A stretch of 64,000 nucleotides of DNA from Rhipicephalus microplus (taxonomy: Eukaryota; Arthropoda; Arachnida; Ixodida; Ixodidae): positions 34,561,501-34,625,500 of the forward strand of contig NC_134701.1 in assembly GCF_043290135.1 (NCBI RefSeq), in the 5' to 3' direction. Below are positions 42,819 to 53,476 of this stretch, piece after piece. The translations under genes were made by a program, and so were the position numbers. Below the pieces are notes generated by a model. That model made no database searches. It saw only the letters and a program-made list of their open reading frames with translations, and was not told the origin of the DNA. Each line of letters opens with the position of its first letter. Position 1 is the first letter of the stretch.

Positions 42819-43699
42819 GAATACATATACATATAAGGAGCATAACAACGACGCCGACGCCAGTGGCGAAATCCAGCCGACAGTGTACATATAATTGCTA
42901 TCTGTTGAGAGTCTATTGACCGCCGCCGTCAGCAGGTTGTGCTCGTAACTCACATCAAGACCAACGAGAAGGGAAGGGGGTTGACGGTGCAGAGCAGCAA
43001 AGCAATGGAGTTTAATTATACATCGTTAGACTAAAATGAGCATTTAAAATTGAAATTGACATAGGTAAGAAGTCGAGGAGCACAGGTCCGCCAGCATCTC
43101 AGTCAAGTCTACCCACTCAGTCTCTCCCTGCGCGTTTTATAAGGTTCATACGAAATTAACTTTGGGACCCTCGTCTGTATATTAATAATACTGTACTACT
43201 TTTTTGAAATGAATAATAAACTGAAACTGAAACTGAAACTGAAACAGACAGTTGTGCGATGTCAAATACCTCCAGGCATGAGCAAATATGGACATCACAT
43301 TGTGCTCGAACCACTGATCACATCACAGATCACGCCACCGATCACGCCATACCGGCATTTCAACACCCAAGAGCCAGGCACGGATGAGCCGTGAGCTCAC
43401 CGCGTTCTCACGCGCCACACAAGGCCAAGGCGCACAAGTGCACCTTCGCGGCAACAGCGGCTCTGGGTTTCTCGGGCGTCTAGACATCTACTTCTGCGCT
43501 TCAAGCCCCGGAAAGTCTACATGCTTGAGATCACGTTGTCTGTGTTGTCGCATTTAGGCCCAACAGAGTTCACGTATAATCGAAGCCTAACAGACTTCCC
43601 ACTCGCAGATGGAGATCCAGAATGGCAGGGGACCACAATCACTGTCATCAGCGATCATTCATCTCATCTCGAAGCCTTTTTAGCGTGGAGCATCGCATA
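42819..43699. other. No gene; (ctgaaa)n tract at 43217-43250
   Basis: Unassigned DNA. atgaataataaactgaaact then (ctgaaa)n at about 43209-43250 could be the 3' tail of an old retroposon, but no coding piece precedes it. Confidence 0.4.
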
Positions 43700-44573
43700 T
43701 GACACTTGGTTCTAAGCCCTGTTCCGTTTCGCAAAGTAGTTCCGCCAGGTTTCTCTGATGTTGTAGAGGCTTGCAGGAGGCTGGAGGTTAGCTACAATGG
43801 ATTCCAGCAAAGTGCGAAAACCAAGAAGTGGCCAAAGACGATGGTACGGGCTGCTTCTCCGGGGGACATTGCAGGATCTCGTAAGTGGGGCTTGTTGCCA
43901 GGTAGCTTCGGTTGGTGAGATGGGCTCCGGTCCCCACGCAAGTTCTGGCGCCTCCTTCAGCCTCCACATAGACTACTGTGATTGGTTGTTACTACTCTGA
44001 TGAAACGGTGCCATGCCGGGCGAAGCTCATTCACTGATACATAACACCGCAACTGTCCAGGTCTTTCATCAGCAAGAAGTGAAACCACATGTACTTCTTT
44101 CGGCGTTCCTGCCAAGACATTGGAACCGACGTGGTGTCCGGAGAGATGCCAGCAACAACAAAGTCCTCTCTCTGAGAGAGCAAGGTCTTCGCCATGGTAG
44201 AGCTGGTCAACTGAACAAACAATTCATGGGAAAACACAGGGTAACAAAGCCATCGAAGAAGCAAGCGCGAGACGATTACCCACTGAGCCCGGCCAGGCTC
44301 ACCTTAAACACTAAGTATCAACCTTATTACTCGTACAAAGTACTAAACACACCCATAACTTTGTGGTCCACCTGACGAAGCACAGGTCTTTCAAAGCTAC
44401 GGAAGAAGTAACACGAAAACATGTCAGGAAGAAAAACAATTGACGCCAATTTATGACCTAGAGGCTTCGGCTTAAGTCACCGGCATCGCCATTAGGACCC
44501 CCCTTTTTGTATAATATTTCGTATGAATACTGCTGAAAAACGAGGCTTCAGCGCAGGAGGATACCATTTTTGG
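43700..44573 (-). mobile_element. 3' part of the Gmr1-like element: end of RNase H plus 3' non-coding
   Basis: From 44573 leftward the minus strand continues the RNase H cut at 50044: SSKNGILLR, stop, SLVFQQYSYEILYKKGGPN, GDAGDLSRS. It then becomes non-coding to about 43700. No integrase motif (HHCC, DDE) follows, consistent with the integrase lying upstream of RT in this element. The 3' limit and LTR could not be fixed. Confidence 0.65.
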
Positions 44574-44781
44574 AAGAAGCTGTCTGCACCACCGCAGTGG
44601 TCTGGTGGATACTCGGCTGCTGACCTGCAGGTCGCAGGATCGAATCCCAGCTGCGACGGCTGCAATTCCGATGGAGGCGGAAATGTCGTAGGCCCGTGTG
44701 CTCAGACTTTGGTGCACGGTAAAGAACCTTGGTGGTCGAAAAATCTGGAGCCCTACACTAGGGCATGTCTAATAATCATAT

Positions 44782-44955
44782 TGTAATGGGGAGTATTTAA
44801 TAGGTGAACGCCGGGTGGGCTAACACTGCACACAGTATGCAAGGATGCAGGAAAAAGGGGCAGTTCAGACACAGCCCCACAACAACATCTTCGTCTTCAT
44901 TCCGTCTGCGTCGTTTCTGCACCCGTGTCTGAGGTACCTTTCTATACCCGTGACA
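44782..44955 (-). repeat. Gypsy-5 3' LTR
   Basis: Plus-strand limits tgtaatggggagtatttaat to ctatacccgtgaca. About 10 differences from 49813-49986 by eye. Confidence 0.92.
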
Positions 44956-44996
44956 TTACCCCAGGCGGCAAAGCACCGTCCCGGTGCCTGCTGTTA

Positions 44997-46208
44997 TTAG
45001 ACGGATGGGCCTCTGTGATAGGGCTTCAGGCGAGACACATGCACACTGTCACTTCTGAATGTAACCGTGGGGTTCGTAGTAGGAGAAATTTCATACGTGA
45101 CAGGTGTGACTTGGCGCAGAACTTGGTAAGGCCCAACGTATTGCGATAAAAGTTTCTCGCACAGGCCGTCACGACAGGATGGCAGCCACAGTGGCACAAG
45201 AGAGCCCAGAGAAAAATCGGCATCTCTATGTCGGCTGTCATAGAGCGACTTCTGTGCTCTCTGGGACGATGAGAACCTGGCACGGGCTACTGTACGTGCG
45301 ATCAGAGCACGGAAGATGGCATCTTGTGCGTACGAAGTGGTGGACGGAACGTCATGCGCAAGCAGGGTATCGAAAGGTAGTAAGGGATCACGGCTAAAGA
45401 GAAATAAAATGGTGAGTAGCCAGCAATTTCATGACGGTACACGTTGTAGGCGAAGGTTATGAGCGGAAGGGACGGAAAGGAACGGATCCCAATCGGTGTG
45501 TTCGTAAGAAACATACATAGCAAGCATGTCCGTCAGTGTGTGGCTGAGGCACTCAGTAAGTCCGTTGGCAGGAGCATGGTAAGAAGTCGTGAAGTTGTGC
45601 CGCGTAGCACGGGATCTAAGGAGATCGTTAACCACACGAGGCAGAAAGCAGCGGCCATGGTCCGTGAGTAGGTGAGAAGGAGCGCCATTCTGAAGGATGA
45701 TGTCATAGAATAGGAAATCTGCGACGTCCGTTGCGAAGCTGATCGATAGCGCTCGAGTAGTTGCATACCGAGTGGCATAATCCGTAGCTACTGCTATCCA
45801 TTTGTTTTCCGTTGTCGATCTTTGGAAGAGACCTAAAAAATCCAAAGCCACACGAAGAAACGGCTCGGCTTGGACTTCAACAGGTTGAAGGTGACCGGCT
45901 GGGAGAGACGTAGGCTTCTTCCGACGCTGGCACAAGTCACACGCTGCAACTTAGCGGCGAACGGAACGATAAAGACCCTTCCAGAATACCCGTCGGCGGA
46001 CGCGATCGTAGGTTTTGGAGACACCTAAATGCCCGGCAGTTGAGGCGTTGTGAATTTCTTGCAAGATGTCCTTGCGCAGATGATGTGGGACGAGGAGCAA
46101 AAGTTCCGCGCCATCGGGCTGTAAGTCGCGGTGGTACAAAACGTCGTCTTGAAGAAAAAATAGGCTCAGTGAAGGGTCTTTATGGCCGGATTGAAGACGG
46201 TCAATCAT
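44997..46208 (-). pseudogene. Gypsy-5 integrase
   Basis: 46208-45951: FLQDDVLYHRDL, HNASTAGHLGVSKTYDRVRR (zinc HH half). 45935-45429: CQRRKKPTSLPAGHLQPVEV, VALDFLGLFQRSTTENKWIAVATDYATRYA (first D), LLTDHGRCFLPRVV (second D), YHAPANGLTECLSHTLTDML (E). 45197-44997: the C-terminal domain (LCEKLLSQYVGPYQVL to SVHVSRLKPY). DDE residues are present; the frame is broken at three points. Confidence 0.88.
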
Positions 46209-46226
46209 CGATAGCAGTGATGGATC

Positions 46227-46913
46227 TCAGAATTGTTTGTCGGCTATTTGCAGAAAATCTGTAATGGCTAGGATGCTGGCATCAGCTTCAAACTCAGAGG
46301 AGTCAGGTGGATCGACAGGGTGTCGATATAAGCAGTCGGCATCGCTGTGAAGCTTGCCAGACTTATACACTACAGAGAACGTGCACTCCTGATTTCGCAA
46401 TGCACATCGCCCGAGTCTTCCTGTGCGATCTTTATGGTTTGGCAGCCAACAGAGTGCATGGTGGTCTGTGATGACTGCGAACATGCGTCCATAAAGGTAC
46501 AGACGAAATTTTGCGATATTCCAGATGAGATCCAGGCACTCTCGCTCAGTAATTGAAGAGTTCCTTTCCGACTGAGAAAGTAGGCGGCTGGCATACGCTA
46601 TGGCATGGTTTGCGCCATTCTGTATTTGTGCGAGTATTGCCCCTATGCCGTGGCCACTTGCGTCGGTGCGTAGCTCGATTCGAGCGGCTGGGTCAAAATG
46701 AGCCAACACAGGTGGAGATGTGAGCGCAGAAATCAACGACGCGGAGGAATTTTCTTGGTCTTCACGCCAGGAAAAAGCCACGTCCTTTTTTAGAAGATCC
46801 GTGAGGGGCCGAGCAATTTCCGCAAGGTTGCGGACAAAGCGGCGAAAATACGAACAAAGTCCCAAAAAGCTGTGGAGTTCTTGCGTGGAACGTGAGACTG
46901 GAAAGCCGCGCAC
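46227..46913 (-). pseudogene. Gypsy-5 RNase H with RT connection
   Basis: [83 protein letters not shown] residues visible. It is separated from RT by one in-frame stop just upstream (GV*PDP). Confidence 0.9.
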
Positions 46914-46937
46914 CGCGCGGACTTTATCAGGGTCGGG

Positions 46938-47903
46938 TCATACACCAGCAGCGTCAACAAGGTGGCCAAGTAGCTTTATCTGACGGTGCCCAAAGGTGCG
47001 CTTAGACGCGTTAAGCTGGAGGCCAGCACAGCGAAAAACGTCAAGGATGGCCGACAGACGTGGAAGATGGCTTTCGAAGGTTGGCGAGAAAACGATGACA
47101 TCGTCTAAATAGCACAGGCACGTGGACCATTTAAAACCGCGAAAGAGGGAGTCCATCATGCGTTCAAAAGTTGCTAGCGCATTGCACAACTCAAAAGGCA
47201 TGACTTTAAATTGATAAAGCCCATCGGGGGTTATGAATGCCGTCTTCTCGTGGTCGCGGTCATCGACTGAAATATGCCAATATCCAGATCGTACGTCCAG
47301 GGAAGAGAAATATTTGGCACCATGAAGGCAGTCAAGCGCATCATCAATTCGAGGTAGAAAGTAGACACCTTTCATGGTTATTCAATTGAGATGGTGATAG
47401 TCGACACAGAACCTCCAGGTGTTGTCTTTCTTTTTAACAAGCACAACAGGTGGAGCCCAAGGACTGGTTGAAGGCTCTATGACGTCTTTGTCAAGCATTT
47501 TCTCTGCCTCCGTCTGGATTATTTGGCGCTCTGAATGAGACACATCGTAAGGACGCTTATGAAGGGGACTGGCGTCGTCAGTGTCAATACGGTGGGCTAC
47601 GACACTCGTACAGCCCAAGTAACAGTCGTCGATATCAAAAATGTCGAGGTAAGAAAATAGAAGGCCATGAAGCACTTGCACTTGGGACGGCAACAGGTCG
47701 TTTGATATCATTTTGTCTAGGAAAGCTCTATTCTGTGCGGCTGCGACAGTTTCGGCTACGGTATTGGTGTCAGGTGTGAAAGATGAAATTGTACATTGCT
47801 CCAGAGTGGAGAGTTTTGCTAAGACAATACCTTGAGGAATGACCTGGGTCGACCCGGAGAAGTTGAGGACAGGGAGAAGCGTCTTGTTGTCGCTAATCTT
47901 CAC
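46938..47903 (-). pseudogene. Gypsy-5 reverse transcriptase (one internal stop)
   Basis: 47903-47382: [45 protein letters not shown] then a stop. 47375-46938: LPRIDDALDCLHGAKYFSS, DVRSGYWHISVDDRDHEKTA, CYLDDVIVFSPTF (catalytic DD), LLGHLVDAAGV. Apart from the stop the domain is full length. Confidence 0.9.
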
Positions 47904-47972
47904 TATAGTATGAGGAAGTATTATGTTCGCGAAAGTATCATGTCAATGAGTGGGGCTGCCAAGTAGTCGCCA

Positions 47973-48467
47973 TCAGGAACAGGTGGGAATGGTAACATAG
48001 AAAGGTACACAGCGGCCTGAGGTGGTAATCGCAGACACTTCCACGGACCGTAGCCGTGTGCGAGCTGCAGGAGGGACATTAGAGTAAAAGGGCAACTTCA
48101 GCTGTAAAGTGCCGGTTGAACAATCAATGAGGGCTGAATGCGCGGTCAAGAAGTCAATGCCAAGAATCACGTCGTGTGGGCAAGCGTCTAGAACAGCGAA
48201 GAGGACTGAAGTGTGAAGGCCGGAAACAGAGACGTAGACAGTGCACATACCAAGAACTGATGTTCGGCTGCCGTCAGCTACTCGCACAGTCGAAGACATG
48301 GCAGGGGTAAGAACTTTTTTCAGGCGGAATCGAAGAAGTGAACTCATAACGGATATGTGAGCACCAGTGTCCATTAGAGCTGTAACGTTCAGGCCATCGA
48401 TAATAACACCAAGTAAATTTCGTCTGGAGTTCGTAGTCGGTAGAAGTTTTTCGGTCCGAGTTGTCAA
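47973..48467 (-). pseudogene. Gypsy-5 protease
   Basis: VIIDGLNVTALMDTGAHISVMSS (catalytic DTGA), TVRVADGSRTSVLGMC (flap region) and DVILGIDFLTAHSALIDC. An intact retropepsin-like domain of normal length within an open frame. Confidence 0.88.
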
Positions 48468-48703
48468 TGCAGCACCACCTCCAGGAGCTGCATCTGTTAG
48501 TTTCCCGAGAACTGCCCAGAATGCGCCGGTGACGGGGAGCGACGGCGTTGATAGGAGCGGAGCTGGCGACCCTGAGGCGACGGCGAGCGACTGGACTTGG
48601 TTCCCTGGGCGACGACATCGGCGTAGGATGGTTCAGAGCGTTGCGTAGAATGGCTAGGTGGCAAGTCCTGAAGGTGGTCATCGGAAAAACGAGAAGGTGA
48701 ATA

Positions 48704-49738
48704 CTACCCACGATTCTGTCGGTGGTCTTTTATAAAACGTTGCCGGGAAGGCCATCTGTTGCGGCAAAGGCGGGAAATGTGGCCAACGCGATGGCAAGAG
48801 AAGCATATCGGTCGATCATCTTGAGTGCGCCACTCAGATTGAGTTCGGTAGTGTGATGAGAACCGCGGGACCAACGTGGCAGCAGCAACAAGTGGGGTGG
48901 CGTGGTAGTGAGCGTTAGGATTTATGGGCTGCGGTGTGTGGCCGGAGTTTTGGGGAACTAAGACGCCCATGTTGCCGAACTCTTGTCGCACAACAGTCTC
49001 AATAAGGGATATTGGGGCCGAGTTGTCTGGCACAGGGGGTTGATAAGCGGAAGGAGCCATGGCTTCCAACTCCTGGCGGACAATTCGTGTGATGTTCAGA
49101 GGATTCACGAATGGACATGGCGCCACAGGATCCTCGCAGGAATAAGTCGCAGTGGTGTTCGGGAGTCGGGAAAAACGTTGCGTGATTCTCCTGCTTTTGG
49201 CTTTTTCGAACCGCTGACATTCACTCACAATTGAGTCAATAGTGGTACAGTTCTTGAATATCAGAATGTTGAAGGCATCGTCGGCGATGCCTTTCAACAC
49301 ATTGCTGACCTTGTCTAGTTCGATCATGTCTTTGTCGGCCTTCCGACACAAGGCGAGCACGTCTTGAATATAGGTGACGTACGACTTCGTGGAAGATTGA
49401 ACTCGTGACGCGAGTTCCTGCCTGGCTGCCATTTCTCGAGCAACTGACCGGCCGAAAGAGTCACGGAGCTTCTGTTTGCACACGTGCCAACTCATAAGGT
49501 CTTCCTCAGGCGTCTCGTACCAGGCGCGTGCAGTAACTCGCATGTAAAAGATGATGTTGGCCAGCATAAGCGTTTCATCCCACCTGTATTGCTTGCTGAC
49601 GCGCTCGTATAAGGTGAGCCACTCGTCAACGTCAGTTGTGTCGGTGCCGCAAAATGTACCTGGACCGAGAAGATGGGAAGGGATCACAGGTGACGGAGCA
49701 GGCGTAGACTGAACGAACGGCGCACTGCCTTCAGGCAT
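48704..49738 (-). CDS. Gypsy-5 gag, intact frame
   Basis: Start chosen at the ATG at 49738 (MPEGSAPFVQSTPAPSPVI). The open frame extends 55 codons further into the LTR and primer site, which is unlikely to be translated. It contains the capsid-type region DEWLTLYERVSKQYRWDETL, ARAWYETPEEDLMSWHVCKQ, LCRKADKDMIELDKVSNVLK and the C-terminal zinc knuckle CFSCHRVGHISRLC. No stops over 345 codons, the best-preserved gag in the window. Confidence 0.88.
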   Translation of the reverse strand: MPEGSAPFVQSTPAPSPVIPSHLLGPGTFCGTDTTDVDEWLTLYERVSKQYRWDETLMLANIIFYMRVTARAWYETPEEDLMSWHVCKQKLRDSFGRSVAREMAARQELASRVQSSTKSYVTYIQDVLALCRKADKDMIELDKVSNVLKGIADDAFNILIFKNCTTIDSIVSECQRFEKAKSRRITQRFSRLPNTTATYSCEDPVAPCPFVNPLNITRIVRQELEAMAPSAYQPPVPDNSAPISLIETVVRQEFGNMGVLVPQNSGHTPQPINPNAHYHATPLVAAATLVPRFSSHYRTQSEWRTQDDRPICFSCHRVGHISRLCRNRWPSRQRFIKDHRQNRG

Positions 49739-49812
49739 CGTGGCTGGATGAAGCTGACGTCCGCTACGGAGATCCAGAGCCGGAATGTTACCCAGCACTT
49801 CTACCAAAAATA

Positions 49813-49986
49813 TGTAACGGGGAGTATTTAATAAGTTAACACCGGGTGGGCTAACACTGCACACAGTATGCAAAGATGCAGAACAAAAGGGCAGTTCAGA
49901 CACAGCCCCACAACAACATCGTCGTCTTCATTCCGTCTGTGTCGTTTCTGCACTCGTGCCTGAGGTACCTTTCTATACCTGTGACG
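49813..49986 (-). repeat. Gypsy-5 5' LTR
   Basis: Matches 44782-44955; the final base is g instead of a. Followed by the SINE resumption atatggtgg. Confidence 0.92.
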
Positions 49987-50027
49987 ATATGGTGGTTTTG
50001 GGATGGTAAACACAACAAATAAACCAA

Positions 50028-50231
50028 TCAAGAAGCTGTCTGCAGCCATATGAGAGGACAATGGTCTGTCTCTATGGTAAACTTTGAGCCCGCAAGGTAG
50101 CACGACAACTTTTGAATTGCCCATGCGATACACACACATTCTTTCTCGGTTGCGCTATCTGCTTGTGCTCGCACAGTCAGCTTACGACTGCATAAAGGGC
50201 TGGGTGTGCACCGTCCTTTCCTCGTTTGCAC
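50028..50231 (-). pseudogene. Gmr1-like RNase H (upstream part)
   Basis: SRKLTVRAQADSATEKECVC, IAWAIQKLSCYLAGSKFTIE, TDHCPLIWLQTAS. It stops at the SINE; the remainder (SSKNGILLR..) resumes at 44573. RT lies immediately upstream (50544-51411). Confidence 0.85.
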
Positions 50232-50543
50232 AACACTATTCCTATGCCTCGCTCACTCGAATCACACTGCACTATGAACTCTTTCAAATAGTCAGGTGAT
50301 TTCAGCAAAGGTTGACTTGCTAAGGCGGTTTTTAATGCTTTGAAAGCCTTCTCTTTACGGTCATCTCAAACTACAGTCTGTGGCTCAGTTTTTTGGAGGA
50401 CGTCATTTAACGCGCTGGCTAATTCGGAATATCCCAGCATGTAACGTTGATAGTAACCCTCAACCCCCACAAATGAGCGGATGTCTGTCTTTGAGCGTGG
50501 TTGCGGGAAATCGCAGTATGGCAGCCACTTTGAGCTTAGAAGG

Positions 50544-51411
50544 TCAGAGGTGTCCTTGTCCGATTATGTGACCTAGGTAGATCACCTCAGCTTGAGCTAT
50601 TTGACATTTCGGTGCCTTCACAGTTAGTACCACTTCACACAAACGCGTTATCGCCACTCGCAGTTGTTGCATGTATTCTGACCAAGAGGACGAATATATC
50701 GCGACATCGTCTAAGTAGGGTAAATCGAATACCCCTAGTCGTCGTAAAACCTTCTTCATAAGGCTGGAAAAAACAGTAACGTGCATTTTTCAAACCGAAG
50801 CTTAATACCTTAGCGTGAAACGTTCCCAACGGCGATATGAACGCTGCATATTTGCTAGCTCTTGCGGTGAGAGGAGCCTGCCAGTAGCCTCAAACAAGAT
50901 CTAGCGTTGAAATATATCGAGCTCCACTGACCTTCTCGATGCGCTCTTCAATATTTGGTATTGGGTAAATCTGATATTTGGTGATCGAGTTGAGCTTGTG
51001 ATAATTCGCGCAATGGCGCAGATCTTTTCCCAGCAACTCAACTAAGATTAAGGGCGAAGTGTAATCACTCTCAGAAGGCTCGATCACGCCCAATTCTATC
51101 ATCTTCTGCACCTCGGAATCCATAATCTCTCGTTGGCGTGGTGACACTCGGTAAGCTTTGCTACGCACTGGGTCTGAGGATGTGAGCTCAATGTCATGAG
51201 TAACAATTGAGGTCCTTCCTGACCTATTAACAAATAAATCATGAAATTCTGTGAGGAGATCCTTGAGCTCAGTCTTTTGCTCCAGCTCCGAATGCGCTTT
51301 CGTCATTAATTCCTTAATTAGTGCTTCACCACCCTCTTCATTTATGACTGATGCAAGCCCTAGAAGTTCTGCTGGAATCTCCTCGGGAATGTTTACCATC
51401 ATGCATTCCAC
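50544..51411 (-). pseudogene. Gmr1-like reverse transcriptase
   Basis: 51411-50890: LKDLLTEFHDLFVNRSGRTS, DPVRSKAYRVSPRQREIMDS, EVQKMIELGVIEPSESDYTS, KLNSITKYQIYPIPNIEERI, GARYISTLDLV. 50829-50544: LKNARYCFFQPYEEGF in one frame and VFDLPYLDDVAIYSSSWSEY (catalytic YLDD) in another, then VIYLGHIIGQG. Related to the vertebrate-type Gypsy RT more than to Gypsy-1 to -5. Its N terminus is continuous with the end of integrase (ALKPYRE, stop, EAVECMMVNIPEEI). Confidence 0.88.
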
Positions 51412-52400
51412 TGCTTCTCACTCTCGGTACGGCTTGAGTGCAATCATACACTTGTATTTTTCGCTTTCTGGGCTGGCGTATCACGTAGTTTGTATCAGAG
51501 AGTTTTTCAACTACGCTGGCTGGACCTTGCAGTTTCACATTTAACTTTTTTTTCTGTGGTGGTTGCAGTATCATTACTCTGTCCCCGACATCGAATCGAC
51601 GGGTCCTGGCTTTGCGGTCATAGTACGCGTTTGAATTATGTTGTGCTTTAGCTATGGCTTGCTCTGATAGCTGTCGAGCGCTTTTCAAACGCTCCAGTAG
51701 CTTCAGGACGTACTCGACCACTACTGGGTCTTCGGCTTGGCCTTCCCACAATTCTCACAGCAAGCAAAGCAGAGAACGCAACGAGCGGCCGTACATGAGC
51801 TCTGCTGGTGCAAACCTCGTGGCTTCATGAGGGGCAATCCTTAACGCGAACATGGTAGCCGGCAAACATAGCTCCTAGTCCGTCTTCCTTTCGTAGCATA
51901 ACACCCGCAACACTCGCTTCAGAACGGAGTGGATGTTCTCTACGGAGTTAGTCTGTGGGTGGTAGACTACTCTGTGAATTAGTTTTACTCCGCATCTTTC
52001 CAAAAACGTAGTGGCAAGAGCACTGGTAAACACAGAGCCTTGATCCCACTATATTTCGGTGGGAAAACCTACTCGTGCGAATATGGAAAGGAGCGCGTTG
52101 ACTATCTCCACAGAGCTATGCTTTTTAAGTGAAACCGCTTCGGGGAACTTAGTCGCTGGGCATATCACAGTCAGCACGTGGCGGTACCCTGACGATGTTA
52201 TTGGCAGTGGGTCTACAGTGTTCACTACGAGCCGGCGAAACGGCTCTGTGATGATAGGCACCAGCTTTCATCGCCCTCGACTTGTCACCCGGCTTCCCCA
52301 CACGCTGACATGTGTCGCATGTTCTTACGAATTTCTCTGCGTTGCGGAAACAGCCTGGCCAATAATACTCCTGTAACAATCATCCCTTCGGGTTTTTTCT
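51412..52400 (-). pseudogene. Gmr1-like integrase, located upstream of RT
   Basis: 52379-52149: EYYWPGCFRNAEKFVRTCDTCQRVGKPGDK (CxxC of the zinc domain). 52261-52049: the core PIITEPFRRLVVNTVDPLPITSS (usual first D is N) and VICPATKFPEAVSLKK, then a stop, then WDQGSVF-type sequence. About 51900: VYHPQTNSVENIHSVLKRVL (E). 51751-51412: AQHNSNAYYDRKARTRRFDVGDRVMILQPPQKK and KLQGPASVVEKLSDTNYVI, the C-terminal GPY/F-type domain. The integrase C terminus is followed directly by RT coding, with no LTR between. Confidence 0.87.
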
Positions 52401-52603
52401 TTTCACACCTAAATGACCAGCTCAAGAACTTCAATGCGACAAGTAAAGTAAATTCTCTCGATAAGCTTGGGGCACGACCAGCTGATCAAACACTGCACCC
52501 TTTTGTCAACATACCTCCTGAACAGTATGCCATCCTTCTCAAAAAAACTTATGTTTTTCAGGGATATCTTTTCTTTTACCCTGCTCAGGATTTTGCTCAG
52601 TCT

Positions 52604-53296
52604 TTATTTTGTTGATCCCGAAAGGCCATGCTGTCTACCATTAACAGTCACTGTAAGCTTTCTGACGTAGACGCTACAAATAGGTCCCTGCAATGCTCTT
52701 CCAGTATTTCCGATGGTGCATTTTGTAGCTTCATCCTCCACGGATGAGACATCCTGCCGGCGTAACGCTGGCGCAAGTTCAACCTCTGTTAGGAAGTCCT
52801 GCGAGTGGTTGATTTCAGCTAAAGGTGACTCGGCAACTGCCTTCGCAGCGAGTTCCCGTGCTTTCGAAGGCGTTAACGTGATCACATTAGCCTCCCCAAA
52901 CACTGGCCGTCTCTCACGCAGCATCGTCTCAGATCCATTCGAAAACAGGTAAGTATATTGCGAAGGGAGCGCCAGCGACACGGCAGCTTCCGTCTTGAGC
53001 ATGCTGAAAGGACCTTTGATAGTTACCTGTGCGACGGGCAGGTATGCACGGCTCGTCTGTACTGTCCGCTTGATCCACGCGCACTCACTCGTGAACTTCC
53101 GCGGTTAAACGTACGAGCTGTGAACTACGTTCGTAGTAGCCACAAAATCACTCAGTACGCAGCATGGTTTCCCGTTCACTTCAAGGTCACGCATGTGGGG
53201 TTCGAAAAACTTCATATTCTCGTTCCTACCACCGATAGATAGAGACACTGCTTTTGGTTTTTTACACTGCGCCGCAATGTGACCAGGATATGGCAA
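52604..53296 (-). pseudogene. Gmr1-like protease and linker region
   Basis: 53296-53105: knuckle remnant GHIAAQCKKP, then VNGKPCCVLSDFVATTNVV, where a retropepsin DTGA-type motif appears as SDFVAT, i.e. degenerate. 53002-52604: an open linker of 132 residues (VSLALPSQYTYLFSNGSETM, ALRRQDVSSVEDEATKCTIG). It lies upstream of integrase. Confidence 0.6.
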
Positions 53297-53476
53297 TTAT
53301 ATCAGAGGACCGGTTTCCCCGGTTCCAGCTCCCTTTGCTCTTCTAACGCTTTTTCGGTGTTCCGTTCCAACTCCGACGTACTTACGGCTCGGACATTCCC
53401 ACCTTCTGGCTCTTCCTTCGTTTTCACAGGCCCTATCTTTGGTTTAAATCTAAAATCAGGACTCCGTTTTCGACCA

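Larger units (their letters stand above)
44782..49986 (-). mobile_element. Gypsy-5: nearly complete Ty3/Gypsy element inside the SINE
   Basis: 174-bp LTRs at 44782-44955 (3') and 49813-49986 (5'), with atat duplicated at the SINE junctions (44778-44781 and 49987-49990). On the minus strand the 5' LTR is followed by tatttttggtagaagtgctgggta. Gag, protease, RT, RNase H and integrase are in the normal Gypsy order, with only a few stops. It belongs to a different lineage from Gypsy-1 to -4, as gag and the integrase core differ; Gypsy-6 is its relative. Confidence 0.94.
44589..50029 (+). mobile_element. Ruka-type SINE, split by Gypsy-5
   Basis: The left part, 44589-44781, has ccaccgcagtggtctggtgg, tRNA-like head, ggcggaaatgtcgtaggccc and ends ataatcatat. 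The right part, 49987-50029, resumes atatggtggttttgggatgg and ends in an aataaaccaatc tail. An exact 15-bp duplication, aagaagctgtctgca, flanks the composite at 44574-44588 and 50030-50044, proving that the SINE inserted first, into the RNase H of the Gmr1-like element. Confidence 0.95.
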
